Notes: a model not told the origin generated them from the sequence alone. Counted from the stretch's first letter, positions 1 through 9,602 are shown. The stretch: DNA of 64,000 bases from Allodiplogaster sudhausi (GCA_945643635.1 CALZFC010000225.1:1-64000); one strand, 5' to 3'. Program-made: numbers and translations.

Positions 1-38
1 CAACGTTCTTTCGCATCTTTTAATGAAGCGCATCCGTA

Positions 39-111
39 GCCCGGTTAGCTCAGTCGGTAGAGCACCAGACTCTTAATCTGGCTGTCGCGGGTTCGAGCCC
101 CGCATCGGGCT
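39..111 (+). tRNA. tRNA-Lys(CUU), copy 1 (reference description)
   Basis: Decodes AAG as lysine. The 73 nt fold as a full cloverleaf: acceptor 7 bp (39-45 with 104-110, one G-T pair), D stem GCTC/GAGC with G18-G19 in the loop, anticodon stem CCAGA/TCTGG around loop CTCTTAA (anticodon CTT at 72-74, T33 before and A37 after), 5-nt variable loop CTGTC, T stem GCGGG/CCCGC with loop TTCGAGC, discriminator T at 111. No intron, and CCA is not encoded. A and B boxes and a downstream T tract indicate RNA polymerase III transcription. The body resembles eukaryotic cytosolic tRNA-Lys(CUU) from memory; U73 is less common than G or A for lysine tRNAs, though I recall it in budding yeast. In later entries '+n' is the distance to the next copy's start, and an unqualified entry has this same body. 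The spacer after this copy has several single-base indels; +240. Confidence 0.96.
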
Positions 112-278
112 TCAACTTTTTCTTTTTTTCACGGTTCATAAAGACAAATTAATTTTGCAAATGCAGATATTGTTCGTTGAATTTATTTTTGAACTTTACA
201 ACTCTGTTTCTTCGCGTTTTTGCACGACCTCTTTTTTGAAACAACGTTCTTTCGCATCTTTAATGAAGCGCATCCGTA

Positions 279-349
279 GCCCGGTTAGCTCAGTCGGTAG
301 AGCACCAGACTCTTAATCTGGCTGCGCGGTTCGAGCCCCGCATCGGGCT
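279..349 (+). tRNA. tRNA-Lys(CUU), copy 2, damaged (71 nt)
   Basis: Two bases are missing relative to all others: the variable-loop T and one G of the T-stem GGG. The loss shortens the variable loop and T stem and would weaken the fold. The surrounding ~400 bp is rich in homopolymer indels, so consensus error is as likely as a real pseudogene. +229. Confidence 0.6.
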
Positions 350-507
350 TCAACTTTTCTTTTTCACGGTTCAATAAAGACAATATTTTGCAATGCAGAT
401 ATTGTTCGTTGAAATTTATTTTTGAACTTTACAACTCTGTTCTTCGCGTTTTGCACGACCCTTTTTTGAAAACGTTCTTTCGCATCTTTTAATGAAGCGC
501 ATCCGTA

Positions 508-580
508 GCCCGGTTAGCTCAGTCGGTAGAGCACCAGACTCTTAATCTGGCTGTCGCGGGTTCGAGCCCCGCATCGGGCT
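508..580 (+). tRNA. tRNA-Lys(CUU)
   Basis: Copy 3; +239. Confidence 0.95.
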
Positions 581-725
581 TCAACGTTTTCTTTTTTCAC
601 GGTTCAATAAAGACAAATCTATTTTGCAATGCAGATATTGTTCGTTGAATTTATTTTTGAACTTTACAACTCTGTTCTTCGCGTTTTTTGCACGACCTCT
701 TTTTTGAACAACGTTCTTTCGCATC

Positions 726-731
726 TTTTAA
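726..731 (+). promoter_or_regulatory. A/T-rich TTTTAA element in 5' flank (possible TATA-like site)
   Basis: TTTTAA lies at -21 to -16 of the tRNA 5' end in copy 4 and nearly every copy. TATA-like elements near -30 assist TFIIIB placement in S. pombe and plants. The position here is slightly close and the match weak, so a promoter role is only a possibility. Confidence 0.3.
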
Positions 732-753
732 TGAAGCGCATCCGTAGCCCGGT

Positions 754-765
754 TAGCTCAGTCGG
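754..765 (+). promoter_or_regulatory. Internal A box (representative, copy 4)
   Basis: TAGCTCAGTCGG, tRNA nucleotides 8-19, fits the Pol III A-box consensus TRGYNNARNNGG exactly. The same 12 bases sit at +8 of every copy read. Confidence 0.85.
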
Positions 766-797
766 TAGAGCACCAGACTCTTAATCTGGCTGTCGCG

Positions 798-808
798 GGT
801 TCGAGCCC
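798..808 (+). promoter_or_regulatory. Internal B box (representative, copy 4)
   Basis: GGTTCGAGCCC, spanning the T stem and loop, fits the B-box consensus GGTTCGANNCC, the binding site of TFIIIC. A and B boxes are 32 bp apart, a usual spacing for an intronless tRNA gene. Only copy 2 has an indel (one G lost) at the edge of this element. Confidence 0.85.
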
Positions 809-819
809 CGCATCGGGCT

Positions 820-985
820 TCAACTTTTTCTTTTTTCACGGTTCAATAAAGACAAATCTAATTTTGCAATGCAGATATTGTTCGTTGAATTTATTTTTGA
901 ACTTTACAACTCTGTTCTTCGCGTTTTTGCACGACCTCTTTTTTGAACAACGTTCTTTCGCATCTTTTAATGAAGCGCATCCGTA
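820..985 (+). other. Representative inter-tRNA spacer
   Basis: Spacer between copies 4 and 5, describing what lies between every pair of genes. In order: TTCAA-like trailer, T5-C-T6 tract (825-836), a constant block beginning CACGGTTCAATAAAGAC, variable site I (aaat then TTAATTTT, TTATTTT or CTATTTT; this copy has the rare CTAATTTT), a constant block with GCAATGCAGATATTG and TTGAATTTATTTTTGAAC, variable site II (TTTTTGCACG, TTTTTGAACG, TTTTAGAACG or TTTTAGCACG), variable T5/T6 tract, then a constant 5' flank GAACAACGTTC...TTTTAATG...GCGCATCCGTA. No tRNA, snRNA-like element, sense-strand ORF or short tandem repeat is apparent. The near-perfect constancy of the blocks is more likely homogenisation than selection, but promoter function of the last ~45 bp cannot be excluded. 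Confidence 0.85.
825..836 (+). terminator. Pol III oligo-T terminator (representative, copy 4)
   Basis: T5-C-T6 on the non-template strand begins 5 nt after the discriminator base, predicting a very short 3' trailer. Across the array the first tract is T5, T4 or G-T4 and the second usually T6; T4 is normally enough for Pol III termination, and the second tract acts as a backup. Confidence 0.85.
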
Positions 986-1058
986 GCCCGGTTAGCTCAG
1001 TCGGTAGAGCACCAGACTCTTAATCTGGCTGTCGCGGGTTCGAGCCCCGCATCGGGCT
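986..1058 (+). tRNA. tRNA-Lys(CUU)
   Basis: Copy 5; +238, hybrid TTTTAGCACG spacer. Confidence 0.95.
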
Positions 1059-1223
1059 TCAACTTTTTCTTTTTTCACGGTTCAATAAAGACAAATCTAT
1101 TTTGCAATGCAGATATTGTTCGTTGAATTTATTTTTGAACTTTACAACTCTGTTCTTCGCGTTTTAGCACGACCTCTTTTTTGAACAACGTTCTTTCGCA
1201 TCTTTTAATGAAGCGCATCCGTA

Positions 1224-1296
1224 GCCCGGTTAGCTCAGTCGGTAGAGCACCAGACTCTTAATCTGGCTGTCGCGGGTTCGAGCCCCGCATCGGGCT
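1224..1296 (+). tRNA. tRNA-Lys(CUU)
   Basis: Copy 6; +238. Confidence 0.95.
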
Positions 1297-1461
1297 TCAA
1301 CTTTTTCTTTTTTCACGGTTCAATAAAGACAAATTAATTTTGCAATGCAGATATTGTTCGTTGAATTTATTTTTGAACTTTACAACTCTGTTCTTCGCGT
1401 TTTTGCACGACCTCTTTTTTGAACAACGTTCTTTCGCATCTTTTAATGAAGCGCATCCGTA

Positions 1462-1534
1462 GCCCGGTTAGCTCAGTCGGTAGAGCACCAGACTCTTAAT
1501 CTGGCTGTCGCGGGTTCGAGCCCCGCATCGGGCT
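1462..1534 (+). tRNA. tRNA-Lys(CUU)
   Basis: Copy 7; +237. Confidence 0.95.
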
Positions 1535-1698
1535 TCAACGTTTTCTTTTTTCACGGTTCAATAAAGACAAATCTATTTTGCAATGCAGATATTGTTCGTT
1601 GAATTTATTTTTGAACTTTACAACTCTGTTCTTCGCGTTTTTGAACGACCTCTTTTTGAACAACGTTCTTTCGCATCTTTTAATGAAGCGCATCCGTA

Positions 1699-1771
1699 GC
1701 CCGGTTAGCTCAGTCGGTAGAGCACCAGACTCTTAATCTGGCTGTCGCGGGTTCGAGCCCCGCATCGGGCT
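1699..1771 (+). tRNA. tRNA-Lys(CUU)
   Basis: Copy 8; +238, AGAAC-type spacer. Confidence 0.95.
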
Positions 1772-1936
1772 TCAACGTTTTCTTTTTTCACGGTTCAATA
1801 AAGACAAATTTATTTTGCAATGCAGATATTGTTCGTTGAATTTATTTTTGAACTTTACAACTCTGTTCTTCGCGTTTTAGAACGACCTCTTTTTTGAACA
1901 ACGTTCTTTCGCATCTTTTAATGAAGCGCATCCGTA

Positions 1937-2009
1937 GCCCGGTTAGCTCAGTCGGTAGAGCACCAGACTCTTAATCTGGCTGTCGCGGGTTCGAGCCCCG
2001 CATCGGGCT
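1937..2009 (+). tRNA. tRNA-Lys(CUU)
   Basis: Copy 9; +236, T4-C-T5 terminator. Confidence 0.95.
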
Positions 2010-2172
2010 TCAACTTTTCTTTTTCACGGTTCAATAAAGACAAATCTATTTTGCAATGCAGATATTGTTCGTTGAATTTATTTTTGAACTTTACAACTCT
2101 GTTCTTCGCGTTTTTGCACGACCTCTTTTTTGAACAACGTTCTTTCGCATCTTTTAATGAAGCGCATCCGTA

Positions 2173-2245
2173 GCCCGGTTAGCTCAGTCGGTAGAGCACC
2201 AGACTCTTAATCTGGCTGTCGCGGGTTCGAGCCCCGCATCGGGCT
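2173..2245 (+). tRNA. tRNA-Lys(CUU)
   Basis: Copy 10; +238, AGAAC-type spacer. Confidence 0.95.
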
Positions 2246-2410
2246 TCAACGTTTTCTTTTTTCACGGTTCAATAAAGACAAATCTATTTTGCAATGCAGA
2301 TATTGTTCGTTGAATTTATTTTTGAACTTTACAACTCTGTTCTTCGCGTTTTAGAACGACCTCTTTTTTGAACAACGTTCTTTCGCATCTTTTAATGAAG
2401 CGCATCCGTA

Positions 2411-2483
2411 GCCCGGTTAGCTCAGTCGGTAGAGCACCAGACTCTTAATCTGGCTGTCGCGGGTTCGAGCCCCGCATCGGGCT
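2411..2483 (+). tRNA. tRNA-Lys(CUU)
   Basis: Copy 11; +238. Confidence 0.95.
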
Positions 2484-2648
2484 TCAACTTTTTCTTTTTT
2501 CACGGTTCAATAAAGACAAATTAATTTTGCAATGCAGATATTGTTCGTTGAATTTATTTTTGAACTTTACAACTCTGTTCTTCGCGTTTTTGCACGACCT
2601 CTTTTTTGAACAACGTTCTTTCGCATCTTTTAATGAAGCGCATCCGTA

Positions 2649-2721
2649 GCCCGGTTAGCTCAGTCGGTAGAGCACCAGACTCTTAATCTGGCTGTCGCGG
2701 GTTCGAGCCCCGCATCGGGCT
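2649..2721 (+). tRNA. tRNA-Lys(CUU)
   Basis: Copy 12; +238, AGAAC-type spacer. Confidence 0.95.
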
Positions 2722-2886
2722 TCAACGTTTTCTTTTTTCACGGTTCAATAAAGACAAATCTATTTTGCAATGCAGATATTGTTCGTTGAATTTATTTTTG
2801 AACTTTACAACTCTGTTCTTCGCGTTTTAGAACGACCTCTTTTTTGAACAACGTTCTTTCGCATCTTTTAATGAAGCGCATCCGTA

Positions 2887-2959
2887 GCCCGGTTAGCTCA
2901 GTCGGTAGAGCACCAGACTCTTAATCTGGCTGTCGCGGGTTCGAGCCCCGCATCGGGCT
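2887..2959 (+). tRNA. tRNA-Lys(CUU)
   Basis: Copy 13; +237. Confidence 0.95.
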
Positions 2960-3123
2960 TCAACGTTTTCTTTTTTCACGGTTCAATAAAGACAAATTAT
3001 TTTGCAATGCAGATATTGTTCGTTGAATTTATTTTTGAACTTTACAACTCTGTTCTTCGCGTTTTTGCACGACCTCTTTTTTGAACAACGTTCTTTCGCA
3101 TCTTTTAATGAAGCGCATCCGTA

Positions 3124-3196
3124 GCCCGGTTAGCTCAGTCGGTAGAGCACCAGACTCTTAATCTGGCTGTCGCGGGTTCGAGCCCCGCATCGGGCT
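3124..3196 (+). tRNA. tRNA-Lys(CUU)
   Basis: Copy 14; +238. Confidence 0.95.
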
Positions 3197-3361
3197 TCAA
3201 CGTTTTCTTTTTTCACGGTTCAATAAAGACAAATCTATTTTGCAATGCAGATATTGTTCGTTGAATTTATTTTTGAACTTTACAACTCTGTTCTTCGCGT
3301 TTTTGAACGACCTCTTTTTTGAACAACGTTCTTTCGCATCTTTTAATGAAGCGCATCCGTA

Positions 3362-3434
3362 GCCCGGTTAGCTCAGTCGGTAGAGCACCAGACTCTTAAT
3401 CTGGCTGTCGCGGGTTCGAGCCCCGCATCGGGCT
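3362..3434 (+). tRNA. tRNA-Lys(CUU)
   Basis: Copy 15; +236. Confidence 0.95.
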
Positions 3435-3597
3435 TCAACGTTTTCTTTTTTCACGGTTCAATAAAGACAAATTATTTTGCAATGCAGATATTGTTCGTTG
3501 AATTTATTTTTGAACTTTACAACTCTGTTCTTCGCGTTTTTGAACGACCTCTTTTTGAACAACGTTCTTTCGCATCTTTTAATGAAGCGCATCCGTA

Positions 3598-3670
3598 GCC
3601 CGGTTAGCTCAGTCGGTAGAGCACCAGACTCTTAATCTGGCTGTCGCGGGTTCGAGCCCCGCATCGGGCT
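3598..3670 (+). tRNA. tRNA-Lys(CUU)
   Basis: Copy 16; +237. Confidence 0.95.
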
Positions 3671-3834
3671 TCAACTTTTTCTTTTTTCACGGTTCAATAA
3701 AGACAAATTATTTTGCAATGCAGATATTGTTCGTTGAATTTATTTTTGAACTTTACAACTCTGTTCTTCGCGTTTTTGCACGACCTCTTTTTTGAACAAC
3801 GTTCTTTCGCATCTTTTAATGAAGCGCATCCGTA

Positions 3835-3907
3835 GCCCGGTTAGCTCAGTCGGTAGAGCACCAGACTCTTAATCTGGCTGTCGCGGGTTCGAGCCCCGCA
3901 TCGGGCT
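3835..3907 (+). tRNA. tRNA-Lys(CUU)
   Basis: Copy 17; +238. Confidence 0.95.
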
Positions 3908-4072
3908 TCAACGTTTTCTTTTTTCACGGTTCAATAAAGACAAATCTATTTTGCAATGCAGATATTGTTCGTTGAATTTATTTTTGAACTTTACAACTCT
4001 GTTCTTCGCGTTTTTGAACGACCTCTTTTTTGAACAACGTTCTTTCGCATCTTTTAATGAAGCGCATCCGTA

Positions 4073-4145
4073 GCCCGGTTAGCTCAGTCGGTAGAGCACC
4101 AGACTCTTAATCTGGCTGTCGCGGGTTCGAGCCCCGCATCGGGCT
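4073..4145 (+). tRNA. tRNA-Lys(CUU)
   Basis: Copy 18; +238. Confidence 0.95.
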
Positions 4146-4310
4146 TCAACTTTTTCTTTTTTCACGGTTCAATAAAGACAAATTAATTTTGCAATGCAGA
4201 TATTGTTCGTTGAATTTATTTTTGAACTTTACAACTCTGTTCTTCGCGTTTTTGCACGACCTCTTTTTTGAACAACGTTCTTTCGCATCTTTTAATGAAG
4301 CGCATCCGTA

Positions 4311-4383
4311 GCCCGGTTAGCTCAGTCGGTAGAGCACCAGACTCTTAATCTGGCTGTCGCGGGTTCGAGCCCCGCATCGGGCT
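4311..4383 (+). tRNA. tRNA-Lys(CUU)
   Basis: Copy 19; +238, AGAAC-type spacer. Confidence 0.95.
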
Positions 4384-4548
4384 TCAACGTTTTCTTTTTT
4401 CACGGTTCAATAAAGACAAATCTATTTTGCAATGCAGATATTGTTCGTTGAATTTATTTTTGAACTTTACAACTCTGTTCTTCGCGTTTTAGAACGACCT
4501 CTTTTTTGAACAACGTTCTTTCGCATCTTTTAATGAAGCGCATCCGTA

Positions 4549-4621
4549 GCCCGGTTAGCTCAGTCGGTAGAGCACCAGACTCTTAATCTGGCTGTCGCGG
4601 GTTCGAGCCCCGCATCGGGCT
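4549..4621 (+). tRNA. tRNA-Lys(CUU)
   Basis: Copy 20; +238. Confidence 0.95.
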
Positions 4622-4786
4622 TCAACGTTTTCTTTTTTCACGGTTCAATAAAGACAAATTAATTTTGCAATGCAGATATTGTTCGTTGAATTTATTTTTG
4701 AACTTTACAACTCTGTTCTTCGCGTTTTTGAACGACCTCTTTTTTGAACAACGTTCTTTCGCATCTTTTAATGAAGCGCATCCGTA

Positions 4787-4859
4787 GCCCGGTTAGCTCA
4801 GTCGGTAGAGCACCAGACTCTTAATCTGGCTGTCGCGGGTTCGAGCCCCGCATCGGGCT
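4787..4859 (+). tRNA. tRNA-Lys(CUU)
   Basis: Copy 21; +237. Confidence 0.95.
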
Positions 4860-5023
4860 TCAACTTTTCTTTTTTCACGGTTCAATAAAGACAAATCTAT
4901 TTTGCAATGCAGATATTGTTCGTTGAATTTATTTTTGAACTTTACAACTCTGTTCTTCGCGTTTTTGCACGACCTCTTTTTTGAACAACGTTCTTTCGCA
5001 TCTTTTAATGAAGCGCATCCGTA

Positions 5024-5096
5024 GCCCGGTTAGCTCAGTCGGTAGAGCACCAGACTCTTAATCTGGCTGTCGCGGGTTCGAGCCCCGCATCGGGCT
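5024..5096 (+). tRNA. tRNA-Lys(CUU)
   Basis: Copy 22; +238. Confidence 0.95.
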
Positions 5097-5261
5097 TCAA
5101 CTTTTTCTTTTTTCACGGTTCAATAAAGACAAATCTATTTTGCAATGCAGATATTGTTCGTTGAATTTATTTTTGAACTTTACAACTCTGTTCTTCGCGT
5201 TTTTGAACGACCTCTTTTTTGAACAACGTTCTTTCGCATCTTTTAATGAAGCGCATCCGTA

Positions 5262-5334
5262 GCCCGGTTAGCTCAGTCGGTAGAGCACCAGACTCTTAAT
5301 CTGGCTGTCGCGGGTTCGAGCCCCGCATCGGGCT
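5262..5334 (+). tRNA. tRNA-Lys(CUU)
   Basis: Copy 23; +237. Confidence 0.95.
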
Positions 5335-5498
5335 TCAACTTTTTCTTTTTTCACGGTTCAATAAAGACAAATTAATTTTGCAATGCAGATATTGTTCGTT
5401 GAATTTATTTTTGAACTTTACAACTCTGTTCTTCGCGTTTTTGCACGACCTCTTTTTGAACAACGTTCTTTCGCATCTTTTAATGAAGCGCATCCGTA

Positions 5499-5571
5499 GC
5501 CCGGTTAGCTCAGTCGGTAGAGCACCAGACTCTTAATCTGGCTGTCGCGGGTTCGAGCCCCGCATCGGGCT
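5499..5571 (+). tRNA. tRNA-Lys(CUU)
   Basis: Copy 24; +237. Confidence 0.95.
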
Positions 5572-5735
5572 TCAACTTTTTCTTTTTTCACGGTTCAATA
5601 AAGACAAATTAATTTTGCAATGCAGATATTGTTCGTTGAATTTATTTTTGAACTTTACAACTCTGTTCTTCGCGTTTTTGCACGACCTCTTTTTGAACAA
5701 CGTTCTTTCGCATCTTTTAATGAAGCGCATCCGTA

Positions 5736-5808
5736 GCCCGGTTAGCTCAGTCGGTAGAGCACCAGACTCTTAATCTGGCTGTCGCGGGTTCGAGCCCCGC
5801 ATCGGGCT
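5736..5808 (+). tRNA. tRNA-Lys(CUU)
   Basis: Copy 25; +238, AGAAC-type spacer. Confidence 0.95.
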
Positions 5809-5973
5809 TCAACGTTTTCTTTTTTCACGGTTCAATAAAGACAAATTAATTTTGCAATGCAGATATTGTTCGTTGAATTTATTTTTGAACTTTACAACTC
5901 TGTTCTTCGCGTTTTAGAACGACCTCTTTTTTGAACAACGTTCTTTCGCATCTTTTAATGAAGCGCATCCGTA

Positions 5974-6046
5974 GCCCGGTTAGCTCAGTCGGTAGAGCAC
6001 CAGACTCTTAATCTGGCTGTCGCGGGTTCGAGCCCCGCATCGGGCT
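5974..6046 (+). tRNA. tRNA-Lys(CUU)
   Basis: Copy 26; +235. Confidence 0.95.
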
Positions 6047-6208
6047 TCAACTTTTCTTTTTTCACGGTTCAATAAAGACAAATTATTTTGCAATGCAGAT
6101 ATTGTTCGTTGAATTTATTTTTGAACTTTACAACTCTGTTCTTCGCGTTTTTGCACGACCTCTTTTTGAACAACGTTCTTTCGCATCTTTTAATGAAGCG
6201 CATCCGTA

Positions 6209-6281
6209 GCCCGGTTAGCTCAGTCGGTAGAGCACCAGACTCTTAATCTGGCTGTCGCGGGTTCGAGCCCCGCATCGGGCT
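6209..6281 (+). tRNA. tRNA-Lys(CUU)
   Basis: Copy 27; +238, AGAAC-type spacer. Confidence 0.95.
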
Positions 6282-6446
6282 TCAACGTTTTCTTTTTTCA
6301 CGGTTCAATAAAGACAAATCTATTTTGCAATGCAGATATTGTTCGTTGAATTTATTTTTGAACTTTACAACTCTGTTCTTCGCGTTTTAGAACGACCTCT
6401 TTTTTGAACAACGTTCTTTCGCATCTTTTAATGAAGCGCATCCGTA

Positions 6447-6519
6447 GCCCGGTTAGCTCAGTCGGTAGAGCACCAGACTCTTAATCTGGCTGTCGCGGGT
6501 TCGAGCCCCGCATCGGGCT
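6447..6519 (+). tRNA. tRNA-Lys(CUU)
   Basis: Copy 28; +238, AGAAC-type spacer. Confidence 0.95.
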
Positions 6520-6684
6520 TCAACGTTTTCTTTTTTCACGGTTCAATAAAGACAAATCTATTTTGCAATGCAGATATTGTTCGTTGAATTTATTTTTGAA
6601 CTTTACAACTCTGTTCTTCGCGTTTTAGAACGACCTCTTTTTTGAACAACGTTCTTTCGCATCTTTTAATGAAGCGCATCCGTA

Positions 6685-6757
6685 GCCCGGTTAGCTCAGT
6701 CGGTAGAGCACCAGACTCTTAATCTGGCTGTCGCGGGTTCGAGCCCCGCATCGGGCT
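6685..6757 (+). tRNA. tRNA-Lys(CUU)
   Basis: Copy 29; +238. Confidence 0.95.
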
Positions 6758-6922
6758 TCAACTTTTTCTTTTTTCACGGTTCAATAAAGACAAATTAATT
6801 TTGCAATGCAGATATTGTTCGTTGAATTTATTTTTGAACTTTACAACTCTGTTCTTCGCGTTTTTGAACGACCTCTTTTTTGAACAACGTTCTTTCGCAT
6901 CTTTTAATGAAGCGCATCCGTA

Positions 6923-6995
6923 GCCCGGTTAGCTCAGTCGGTAGAGCACCAGACTCTTAATCTGGCTGTCGCGGGTTCGAGCCCCGCATCGGGCT
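6923..6995 (+). tRNA. tRNA-Lys(CUU)
   Basis: Copy 30; +235, hybrid TTTTAGCACG spacer. Confidence 0.95.
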
Positions 6996-7157
6996 TCAAC
7001 TTTTCTTTTTTCACGGTTCAATAAAGACAAATAATTTTGCAATGCAGATATTGTTCGTTGAATTTATTTTTGAACTTTACAACTCTGTTCTTCGCGTTTT
7101 AGCACGACCTCTTTTTGAACAACGTTCTTTCGCATCTTTTAATGAAGCGCATCCGTA

Positions 7158-7230
7158 GCCCGGTTAGCTCAGTCGGTAGAGCACCAGACTCTTAATCTGG
7201 CTGTCGCGGGTTCGAGCCCCGCATCGGGCT
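7158..7230 (+). tRNA. tRNA-Lys(CUU)
   Basis: Copy 31; +238, AGAAC-type spacer. Confidence 0.95.
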
Positions 7231-7395
7231 TCAACGTTTTCTTTTTTCACGGTTCAATAAAGACAAATCTATTTTGCAATGCAGATATTGTTCGTTGAAT
7301 TTATTTTTGAACTTTACAACTCTGTTCTTCGCGTTTTAGAACGACCTCTTTTTTGAACAACGTTCTTTCGCATCTTTTAATGAAGCGCATCCGTA

Positions 7396-7468
7396 GCCCG
7401 GTTAGCTCAGTCGGTAGAGCACCAGACTCTTAATCTGGCTGTCGCGGGTTCGAGCCCCGCATCGGGCT
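7396..7468 (+). tRNA. tRNA-Lys(CUU)
   Basis: Copy 32; +237. Confidence 0.95.
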
Positions 7469-7632
7469 TCAACTTTTTCTTTTTTCACGGTTCAATAAAG
7501 ACAAATTATTTTGCAATGCAGATATTGTTCGTTGAATTTATTTTTGAACTTTACAACTCTGTTCTTCGCGTTTTTGCACGACCTCTTTTTTGAACAACGT
7601 TCTTTCGCATCTTTTAATGAAGCGCATCCGTA

Positions 7633-7705
7633 GCCCGGTTAGCTCAGTCGGTAGAGCACCAGACTCTTAATCTGGCTGTCGCGGGTTCGAGCCCCGCATC
7701 GGGCT
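7633..7705 (+). tRNA. tRNA-Lys(CUU)
   Basis: Copy 33; +237. Confidence 0.95.
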
Positions 7706-7869
7706 TCAACTTTTCTTTTTTCACGGTTCAATAAAGACAAATTAATTTTGCAATGCAGATATTGTTCGTTGAATTTATTTTTGAACTTTACAACTCTGTT
7801 CTTCGCGTTTTTGCACGACCTCTTTTTTGAACAACGTTCTTTCGCATCTTTTAATGAAGCGCATCCGTA

Positions 7870-7942
7870 GCCCGGTTAGCTCAGTCGGTAGAGCACCAGA
7901 CTCTTAATCTGGCTGTCGCGGGTTCGAGCCCCGCATCGGGCT
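7870..7942 (+). tRNA. tRNA-Lys(CUU)
   Basis: Copy 34; +237, AGAAC-type spacer. Confidence 0.95.
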
Positions 7943-8106
7943 TCAACGTTTTCTTTTTTCACGGTTCAATAAAGACAAATTATTTTGCAATGCAGATATT
8001 GTTCGTTGAATTTATTTTTGAACTTTACAACTCTGTTCTTCGCGTTTTAGAACGACCTCTTTTTTGAACAACGTTCTTTCGCATCTTTTAATGAAGCGCA
8101 TCCGTA

Positions 8107-8179
8107 GCCCGGTTAGCTCAGTCGGTAGAGCACCAGACTCTTAATCTGGCTGTCGCGGGTTCGAGCCCCGCATCGGGCT
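8107..8179 (+). tRNA. tRNA-Lys(CUU)
   Basis: Copy 35; +238. Confidence 0.95.
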
Positions 8180-8344
8180 TCAACGTTTTCTTTTTTCACG
8201 GTTCAATAAAGACAAATTAATTTTGCAATGCAGATATTGTTCGTTGAATTTATTTTTGAACTTTACAACTCTGTTCTTCGCGTTTTTGAACGACCTCTTT
8301 TTTGAACAACGTTCTTTCGCATCTTTTAATGAAGCGCATCCGTA

Positions 8345-8417
8345 GCCCGGTTAGCTCAGTCGGTAGAGCACCAGACTCTTAATCTGGCTGTCGCGGGTTC
8401 GAGCCCCGCATCGGGCT
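8345..8417 (+). tRNA. tRNA-Lys(CUU)
   Basis: Copy 36; +235. Confidence 0.95.
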
Positions 8418-8579
8418 TCAACTTTTCTTTTTTCACGGTTCAATAAAGACAAATTATTTTGCAATGCAGATATTGTTCGTTGAATTTATTTTTGAACTTT
8501 ACAACTCTGTTCTTCGCGTTTTTGCACGACCTCTTTTTGAACAACGTTCTTTCGCATCTTTTAATGAAGCGCATCCGTA

Positions 8580-8652
8580 GCCCGGTTAGCTCAGTCGGTA
8601 GAGCACCAGACTCTTAATCTGGCTGTCGCGGGTTCGAGCCCCGCATCGGGCT
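8580..8652 (+). tRNA. tRNA-Lys(CUU)
   Basis: Copy 37; +238, AGAAC-type spacer. Confidence 0.95.
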
Positions 8653-8817
8653 TCAACGTTTTCTTTTTTCACGGTTCAATAAAGACAAATCTATTTTGCA
8701 ATGCAGATATTGTTCGTTGAATTTATTTTTGAACTTTACAACTCTGTTCTTCGCGTTTTAGAACGACCTCTTTTTTGAACAACGTTCTTTCGCATCTTTT
8801 AATGAAGCGCATCCGTA

Positions 8818-8890
8818 GCCCGGTTAGCTCAGTCGGTAGAGCACCAGACTCTTAATCTGGCTGTCGCGGGTTCGAGCCCCGCATCGGGCT
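8818..8890 (+). tRNA. tRNA-Lys(CUU)
   Basis: Copy 38; +237. Confidence 0.95.
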
Positions 8891-9054
8891 TCAACTTTTT
8901 CTTTTTTCACGGTTCAATAAAGACAAATTAATTTTGCAATGCAGATATTGTTCGTTGAATTTATTTTTGAACTTTACAACTCTGTTCTTCGCGTTTTTGC
9001 ACGACCTCTTTTTGAACAACGTTCTTTCGCATCTTTTAATGAAGCGCATCCGTA

Positions 9055-9127
9055 GCCCGGTTAGCTCAGTCGGTAGAGCACCAGACTCTTAATCTGGCTG
9101 TCGCGGGTTCGAGCCCCGCATCGGGCT
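9055..9127 (+). tRNA. tRNA-Lys(CUU)
   Basis: Copy 39; +238, AGAAC-type spacer. Confidence 0.95.
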
Positions 9128-9292
9128 TCAACGTTTTCTTTTTTCACGGTTCAATAAAGACAAATCTATTTTGCAATGCAGATATTGTTCGTTGAATTTA
9201 TTTTTGAACTTTACAACTCTGTTCTTCGCGTTTTAGAACGACCTCTTTTTTGAACAACGTTCTTTCGCATCTTTTAATGAAGCGCATCCGTA

Positions 9293-9365
9293 GCCCGGTT
9301 AGCTCAGTCGGTAGAGCACCAGACTCTTAATCTGGCTGTCGCGGGTTCGAGCCCCGCATCGGGCT
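9293..9365 (+). tRNA. tRNA-Lys(CUU)
   Basis: Copy 40; +237, AGAAC-type spacer. Confidence 0.95.
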
Positions 9366-9529
9366 TCAACGTTTTCTTTTTTCACGGTTCAATAAAGACA
9401 AATTATTTTGCAATGCAGATATTGTTCGTTGAATTTATTTTTGAACTTTACAACTCTGTTCTTCGCGTTTTAGAACGACCTCTTTTTTGAACAACGTTCT
9501 TTCGCATCTTTTAATGAAGCGCATCCGTA

Positions 9530-9602
9530 GCCCGGTTAGCTCAGTCGGTAGAGCACCAGACTCTTAATCTGGCTGTCGCGGGTTCGAGCCCCGCATCGGG
9601 CT
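9530..9602 (+). tRNA. tRNA-Lys(CUU)
   Basis: Copy 41; +236, antisense 74-codon frame open. Confidence 0.95.

Larger units (their letters stand above)
747..819 (+). tRNA. tRNA-Lys(CUU)
   Basis: Copy 4; +239, rare CTAATTTT spacer. Confidence 0.95.

Noticed and set aside
112..178. TTCAACG / CGTTGAA inverted repeat across the spacer
   Set aside because: Complete only in units with the G-T4 variant and just 7 bp; in T5 units such as copy 1 it is shorter. Probably chance.
279..349. Copy 2 as a distinct tRNA species or true pseudogene
   Set aside because: The anticodon is unchanged and the two-base loss lies in a stretch dense with single-base indels, so consensus error is at least as likely.
945..955. 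GAAC-AAC-GTTC hairpin in the 5' flank as a regulatory element
   Set aside because: Only a 4-bp stem with a 3-nt loop; too short to support a specific function.
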